64,000 nucleotides of DNA from Bacteroidales bacterium (GTDB taxonomy: Bacteria > Bacteroidota > Bacteroidia > Bacteroidales > P3). Position numbers and translations under genes: made by a program. The stretch spans positions 186,001 through 250,000 of the forward strand of contig JAGCZH010000006.1 of NCBI GenBank assembly GCA_017960475.1, written 5' to 3'. Every line of letters starts with the position of its first letter. The stretch's first letter is position 1. Below the pieces are notes generated by a model. The model saw only the letters and a program-made list of their open reading frames with translations, did not search any database and was not told where the DNA came from. Below, one piece after another: positions 59,383 through 64,000 of the stretch.

Positions 59383-60136
59383 AGATACATCTGGTTTTAC
59401 TTAGTGAGTCGGTATCGGTAAAATCGGTTGTGATAGGGACAAGCGACACATAGCCATGTTCCAGAGCCCATTGATCGGTACCCTCGCCATTGTCGTCGCA
59501 TTGGAAACGTCCTGCGAGCCAGTAGCAATCTCTTCCTTGTTGGTCTCTGACCTTTCTGTAGGCATCGAGCCAGCTTGCCTTGGATTGACGGCATACCCTA
59601 ATACCTTTCAGTTTGTCTGATTCGATGGCAGGGATGTTGACATTGAGAGCTGTGCCTTGTTGCATTTTGTTTTTCAGGGCAGAGTCAATTATTGACCTCA
59701 CATAAGGGATAGATCCACTGAAATCGGCGGCGGCGCTATGGTCAAGCAAAGAAAACCCTATTGCCGGGATACCGATAGTGGCAGCCTCGAGAGCGGCGCC
59801 CATAGTACCTGAATAAAGGATATTGATAGAGGAATTGCTGCCATGGTTGATACCTGAAAGAACCATATCGGGTTGGCGTGGGCAAAAATGCTCGACACCA
59901 AGTTTTATACAGTCGACAGGTTTCCCATTGCAATAGTATACCGACAGTCCCTGCTCCTTGACAACAGTACTGACATACAGAGGATAGTCCACAGTGAAAG
60001 AATGCGACTGGCCAGAGGCATTTTTTTCTGGTGCCATTACCACGACGTCGCCAAAACCGCGAGCGATATCAATCAAAGTGGTGAGCCCAGATGCCTGATA
60101 TCCGTCATCGTTAGTAAGGAGGAAAAGCGGTTTCAT
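59360..60136 (-). CDS. surE: 5'/3'-nucleotidase SurE
   Basis: A 258-residue metal-dependent nucleotidase (nucleoside monophosphate to nucleoside). MKPLFLLTNDDGYQASGLTT carries the DD metal ligands, APEKNASGQSHSFTVDYPLY, VLSGINHGSNSSINILYSGT and MGAALEAATIGIPAIGFSL follow. Length is normal. The start overlaps the DUF4340 stop (ATGA). The three genes DUF4340-surE-small membrane protein form one coupled unit. Confidence 0.95.
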   Translation of the reverse strand: MKPLFLLTNDDGYQASGLTTLIDIARGFGDVVVMAPEKNASGQSHSFTVDYPLYVSTVVKEQGLSVYYCNGKPVDCIKLGVEHFCPRQPDMVLSGINHGSNSSINILYSGTMGAALEAATIGIPAIGFSLLDHSAAADFSGSIPYVRSIIDSALKNKMQQGTALNVNIPAIESDKLKGIRVCRQSKASWLDAYRKVRDQQGRDCYWLAGRFQCDDNGEGTDQWALEHGYVSLVPITTDFTDTDSLSKTRCIYERIFKK

Positions 60137-61218
60137 CTAGCGAAAAAGGATTTTTCTCGCCCTCTGAAAAACGAGGCAGGTTGCAAGATATTATCAAAAA
60201 TATAGTACTGTATCAACACGGTATCCTTTGAATCAAGGACAGCATAAAGCCGGTTCAAGTCAAATATCTCATACATCGTTGTGTCGGGCATGGCCTTCAT
60301 GTCGTCAGGATTGGTGTATTTGAGATATGTTTTGAGTTCATGAGTATTGCCTTTGGTGTCAACAACACGCAGAATAGTGCGGGGTGCGCGAGCGAAGGTG
60401 GTGTCGAGCTCCACTTTTGGAACCGACTTGGCGAACTCATCGAAATTGAGATTGACAAAGGAAGAAAGCAACTGTGCCACACGGGCGGTATCGAAACCGT
60501 CGACACGCATGGCAGGATGGAGCAGATTCAAAACGAAGCCGTCACCCTCTCTCTCCACCGAGAACGACTCCTCGGGCATGGATGGTATTTCAAGTTCTAC
60601 CTTTGCAATTTCGGTAACAGGTAAATCAACAATAGAATGGCTGCGCCATGCAAGAGGGTCTACAACAAAACGAGGCGACAGACAACCTCTGAAGCCAGGT
60701 ATATGCACAACACATGGTGTCTTGTCTCCCTCACGGTACATATATGTAGCCATCATGTCCTGCGTGTCGTGACCCACATAAATGACATCGCGCTTCTCAT
60801 GTTTGAAAAGCCGGAATTTGCCACCAAACCAATTGATACGATAGTCTTTGAAATACACCTCCACTTTCACACTCTTGGCGGCAAGCAGACGGTTTACATT
60901 CTCCACAGCCGCATTGTTGACATAGTTGCGGATGCGCATCTCGGCGAGAGTCTCAAGAAGCAAATCCACCATTTTCTGGCTTGCTACATAGCCGTCGTCG
61001 ACATACCACAAAGAATCGGGACCGTAAGTTAAAAGAACCCTGTGGTTCTCTTTGTCGGCCATAAAGATTTTGGTGACAGCTCCTGGATAAGCGGCGGCCT
61101 CGACCTGAAAATCTTGTTTGAAAGTATGATTGCGCCCACGAAGCATGACAACAAGCAATGTCGCTATACCAAGCAGGACTATTAAAGAGACAATTATTAT
61201 CGGTTTCCTTGATTGCAT
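60133..61218 (-). CDS. DUF4340 protein
   Basis: A 361-residue membrane-anchored protein. The N-terminal membrane segment (SRKPIIIVSLIVLLGIATLL) is followed by a periplasmic DUF4340-type domain made of two similar halves (KIFMADKENHRVLLTYGPDS, DLPVTEIAKVELEIPSMPEE). DUF4340 genes commonly stand next to GldG/ABC_transp_aux genes, as here, so it may be an accessory of the GldFG transporter. A long tandem-repeat leader precedes the ATG, and the stop overlaps surE. Confidence 0.88.
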   Translation of the reverse strand: MQSRKPIIIVSLIVLLGIATLLVVMLRGRNHTFKQDFQVEAAAYPGAVTKIFMADKENHRVLLTYGPDSLWYVDDGYVASQKMVDLLLETLAEMRIRNYVNNAAVENVNRLLAAKSVKVEVYFKDYRINWFGGKFRLFKHEKRDVIYVGHDTQDMMATYMYREGDKTPCVVHIPGFRGCLSPRFVVDPLAWRSHSIVDLPVTEIAKVELEIPSMPEESFSVEREGDGFVLNLLHPAMRVDGFDTARVAQLLSSFVNLNFDEFAKSVPKVELDTTFARAPRTILRVVDTKGNTHELKTYLKYTNPDDMKAMPDTTMYEIFDLNRLYAVLDSKDTVLIQYYIFDNILQPASFFRGREKSFFAR

Positions 61219-61220
61219 TA

Positions 61221-61393
61221 AAAAGTTTTACGTTTAAAGGTTTTACGTTTAAAGGTTATGAGGTTAAAAAGTTTTACGTTTAATGTTTTACGTTTAAAGG
61301 TTATGGGGTTATATGTTTTACGGTTAATGTTTTACGGTTAATGTTTTACGGTTAATGTTTTACGGTTAGTGTTTTACGGTTTAAAAGTTATGG
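61221..61393 (-). repeat. Tandem-repeat leader with five 14-bp GTTTTACGGTTAAT units
   Basis: On the plus strand GTTTTACGTTTAAAGG-type words fill 61221-61310, then five 14-bp units of GTTTTACGGTTAAT follow at 61315-61384 (three perfect, two with changes). In coding sense (ATTAACCGTAAAAC) it is G-poor and ends two bases before the DUF4340 ATG. Confidence 0.85.
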
Positions 61394-61417
61394 GGACAAG
61401 GGGGATTGTCAAATAAT

Positions 61418-63154
61418 TCAATATTGGCGATTTTTGTATTTTACCTTTCTGGCAACCAACACAATCACAGCCAATATCAGCACCGCAAAGATTGGATAGA
61501 ACAGGTTGGCGAACTGATAAAAGCCTCTTTGGTCGCGGACTTTTGCCAGATTAAGACGACGGATGTCAATATTGCGCGGACGTGCGTCAATCATTCCCTC
61601 ATCGCCGGCAAGGTAGTTTATGGCATTAAGAATGAATGTCTTGTTGGCAAACTCGACATTGGTATATCTGTCATATCCCAACGGGAACGGATATTGCCCC
61701 TGCTCATTATATGCTGTACCATTGCGGATCATGTCGCCATCGGAAACGACTATCATCTGCGTTGGTTTCTCGCACTGGCTCTTGAATCCGATCTCACTTA
61801 ATGAAGCGAACTGAGATGCAAGGCGATTACGGAACAATGATTTGAACTGACCTTCCAGAAGTACTGCGACAGGCATATTGCTACGATTGAACAACTGGTT
61901 GTCGACCTGCACCATCGCGTCACTCAGCTGTATATTGACAGGAGCGTTTTTGATATGCACATGGTCTGAGGTGGTGAGCAGCACCGTTTTATCAATATCG
62001 TTACTAATCAAGTCAATAGTACTAATAAAATCTGTTTTCAAGACATCCAGGTTGCGCACAATAGGATGGTCAGAGCTAGGCACCAATGTCGGGAAATAGT
62101 ACCATGGGACGAGCTGCATTCTGTTGTCGTTACCCATCATAGGAATACCACGGCAACGGTAATCCATAATCAAATCGGGATTGATACGCACACCGTAGTT
62201 GAAAAACATCTCCTCTAGATTGGTGGGAAGTCTGGTGGCAAATGTTTGAGCTTTTGTCTGCAGGCTGTCCATATCGGCATCCAAGGCGTCGACGAGCCAC
62301 AGAATCTTACCTCCATACATCACAAATTGGTCCAAAACATACAAGTCCTTATCGGAAAACGCCTTGATAGGCTTCGGGACAACCAAAACATCAAATTTGT
62401 TATTGATGGTTATGGTCGAGTCCTGAGTATTCATGATATGTCCGGTAAGGGCATTGATATTCTCGTTAAGGTAGACATTCTCCAAAGAATAATCCTCAAC
62501 CAGCGACATCTGGATGTCAAAAATATCTATTTTCTCTAGTTCTCCGTGACCTAGCAGAAAACCGACACGTGCTTTGACAGGACGCGACAGACGGTGTATA
62601 GCGGTGACGAAATTGTATTCCAGATTCTCCACCGACGAGTTTACCACCTCATCGGTAGAGCGTCCACTGATGCCGGCCGACTGCAGCTGCAAAGCCGTCT
62701 CCCTGCCACGGTAGCTGACCTCCATAGAGGGATACACCACCTGTTGTTTCTGAACCCCGCCCTCTTCCGTAGTCACAGGTATCGGAGTCAAACCCTTCTT
62801 GACAATGGTTTGATAGAACTGCTTCTTTTCCTCATCGGTTTTGAAATCATTGGGATTGACAAATTCATACTCAATAAAACGGCTGTAGGCCCTGAACTGA
62901 TCGAGCATGTTTTTTATGTCATTTCTGAACCGACGATATTCCGCCGGAAGATCATCCCCCTCAAGATAGATTCGGAAAAGCACAGGCTCATCGATTTCGC
63001 CCAGCATGTCTTTAGTCGATTTCGACAAGGTGTATCGTTTCTCGGCGGTAAGGTCGAAGCGTGTGAACAGATAGTTACTTATGATATTGACAAAGACAAG
63101 GGCTACAAGCAATGCCAGCAAAGCCAATATATTTTGTCGTCTTATATTCTTCAT
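61418..63154 (-). CDS. gldG: Gliding-motility ABC transporter protein GldG
   Basis: A 578-residue membrane-anchored protein. An N-terminal membrane segment (ILALLALLVALVFVNIISNY) is followed by FDLTAEKRYTLSKSTKDMLG and VLFRIYLEGDDLPAEYRRFR, the GldG/ABC_transp_aux start. A C-terminal membrane segment (LFYPIFAVLILAVIVLVARK) closes it. GldA-GldF-GldG form an ABC transporter linked to gliding in Flavobacterium; in Bacteroidales its job is less clear. gldF lies 31 bases upstream. Confidence 0.92.
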   Translation of the reverse strand: MKNIRRQNILALLALLVALVFVNIISNYLFTRFDLTAEKRYTLSKSTKDMLGEIDEPVLFRIYLEGDDLPAEYRRFRNDIKNMLDQFRAYSRFIEYEFVNPNDFKTDEEKKQFYQTIVKKGLTPIPVTTEEGGVQKQQVVYPSMEVSYRGRETALQLQSAGISGRSTDEVVNSSVENLEYNFVTAIHRLSRPVKARVGFLLGHGELEKIDIFDIQMSLVEDYSLENVYLNENINALTGHIMNTQDSTITINNKFDVLVVPKPIKAFSDKDLYVLDQFVMYGGKILWLVDALDADMDSLQTKAQTFATRLPTNLEEMFFNYGVRINPDLIMDYRCRGIPMMGNDNRMQLVPWYYFPTLVPSSDHPIVRNLDVLKTDFISTIDLISNDIDKTVLLTTSDHVHIKNAPVNIQLSDAMVQVDNQLFNRSNMPVAVLLEGQFKSLFRNRLASQFASLSEIGFKSQCEKPTQMIVVSDGDMIRNGTAYNEQGQYPFPLGYDRYTNVEFANKTFILNAINYLAGDEGMIDARPRNIDIRRLNLAKVRDQRGFYQFANLFYPIFAVLILAVIVLVARKVKYKNRQY

Positions 63155-63185
63155 TAGTGGAGAGTGATCAATAATTGTTGAATGT

Positions 63186-63920
63186 CTATTTTTTCCATTT
63201 CCGGGATTGCAGCACCATTCGTGTCAGCATTATAAAAAGCACAATAACCGAAAGGAAATAGATTATATCGCGGGTGTCTATTACACCACGGGAAATAGAT
63301 TCATAATGAGATTGCAGCCCAAGCGAACGCAACAGGAGAGCGAATTGGCCATGCATCAGCTGATATAGCGATTCAAAGCCCAGATAGCAGAAAGCGCACA
63401 ACATGGCGGCAATGATGAAGGCAACAATCTGATTGCTTGTCAACGATGATGAGAAAAGACCTATGGCAATGAATGCCGCTCCCAGAAAAACAAGGCCGAT
63501 ATACGATCCCACCACACTACCTGTGTCAATATTGCCCACAGGGTCTCCAAGACGATAGACAGCCCAATAATAAACCAATGTCGGCAACAGGGATATGACA
63601 ACCAAGGTCAGTCCTGCCAGAAACTTAGCAACAACTATCGTCAACTCCGACAATGGTTTTGTCAGCAACAGTTCCATGGTGCCATTGCGTTTCTCCTCAG
63701 CGAACATACGCATGGTGATGGCAGGAATAAGAAAAAGGTAGAGGAAAGGGCCTAACAGAAACAGGCCGTCAAGTCCTGCATATTTGTAGTCTAGGAGATT
63801 GAAACTGGTACGGAACACCCATAGCATCAACCCTGTCATCAACAGGAACACAATAATGGTCAGATATCCCGTAAGAGAAGAGAAGAAAGCAGACAGTTCC
63901 TTTTTATATAGAGCAAACAT
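63186..63920 (-). CDS. gldF: Gliding-motility ABC transporter permease GldF
   Basis: A 244-residue integral membrane permease with six membrane spans. Signature regions are MFALYKKELSAFFSSLTGYL, PAITMRMFAEEKRNGTMELL and TKPLSELTIVVAKFLAGL, the ABC-2 type permease motif. It is the first of the gldF-gldG pair; the ATPase gldA is not in this window. ATG at 63920 begins the family-typical N-terminus. Confidence 0.92.
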   Translation of the reverse strand: MFALYKKELSAFFSSLTGYLTIIVFLLMTGLMLWVFRTSFNLLDYKYAGLDGLFLLGPFLYLFLIPAITMRMFAEEKRNGTMELLLTKPLSELTIVVAKFLAGLTLVVISLLPTLVYYWAVYRLGDPVGNIDTGSVVGSYIGLVFLGAAFIAIGLFSSSLTSNQIVAFIIAAMLCAFCYLGFESLYQLMHGQFALLLRSLGLQSHYESISRGVIDTRDIIYFLSVIVLFIMLTRMVLQSRKWKK

Positions 63921-64000
63921 TATCTTGTTTTTTAGTGTAGGTTAAGGGTTTTAGGAGGCGGTAGTCGCATTGCCGCATCGATACTTTTTTTTCGCTACTA
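63921..64000. other. Right edge, no feature supported
   Basis: The last 80 bases hold a T-rich stretch and a TAGTAG-like end. No promoter box or gene end can be supported at the window edge. Confidence 0.3.

Noticed and set aside
61221-61393. Repeat array resembling a CRISPR
   Set aside because: The units are 14 bases and directly adjacent without spacers, and no cas genes are present.
1-64000. tRNA, rRNA, tmRNA or riboswitch genes
   Set aside because: I looked for the GGTTCGAATCC-type T-arm and other hallmarks and found none in the gaps. A covariance-model search would be needed to exclude divergent RNAs.

Overview
The window comes from a member of the Bacteroidota, most likely the order Bacteroidales. 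The evidence is type IX secretion (a PorW/SprE-like lipoprotein, GldF and GldG, and two secreted proteins carrying type A and type B C-terminal sorting domains), Bacteroidetes-type promoters (TAnnTTTG -7 boxes upstream of many starts), almost no purine-rich ribosome binding sites, and many Bacteroidetes-specific families (DUF3822, DUF3667, DUF4199, DUF5715, C10 peptidase). I see no rRNA, tRNA, CRISPR array, transposase or integrase.

Layout. 0.4-4.7 kb: a D-2-hydroxyacid dehydrogenase, a C10 peptidase/beta-helix protein with a T9SS signal, and a uracil-DNA-glycosylase-family protein. 4.7-7.1 kb: a large T9SS type B cargo protein. 7.4-15.3 kb: an accessory-looking stretch. It holds a four-gene AT-rich set (small P-loop NTPase, lipoprotein, two membrane proteins), a hairpin-like element, a three-gene DUF3791-DUF3990-small protein module with ATGA couplings and a palindrome at its promoter, and a divergent pair of unknown secreted or membrane proteins preceded by a coupled small ORF. 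15.3-26.2 kb: an FMN-binding lipoprotein, a propeller-like/YiiX-like fusion, a TlpA-type oxidoreductase, small metabolic enzymes and several damaged genes. 26.4-48.3 kb: mostly housekeeping genes on the minus strand (ilvE, rsmD, ychF, panB, guaB) together with envelope genes: an AmgK-RapZ fusion, an AtpZ-like protein, bactofilin, PorW, a heptose-phosphatase-like HAD enzyme, a GT2, MoxR and two PPIases. 48.6-55.6 kb, plus strand: an outer-membrane protein, a Zn/Cd P-type ATPase with a Fur-family regulator, and two tandem secreted papain-like peptidases. 55.8-64 kb, minus strand: thioredoxin-like, SpoIID-like, lpxB, surE, DUF4340, gldG and gldF.

How the parts fit. PorW, GldF/GldG and the two sorting-domain proteins point to a working type IX secretion route, possibly with gliding. 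The PPIases, LpxB, SpoIID, bactofilin and AmgK-RapZ proteins serve envelope construction and recycling. The P-type ATPase and Fur protein form a metal-homeostasis unit. Many genes are preceded by short G-poor direct repeats ending close to the start codon; one related heptamer repeat lies inside a coding region. Three genes look damaged: a frameshifted isoprenylcysteine-methyltransferase-like gene, a C-terminally truncated OmdA/YdeI-like gene, and an isolated signal-peptide fragment. All identifications rest on reading the sequence; no database search was run.
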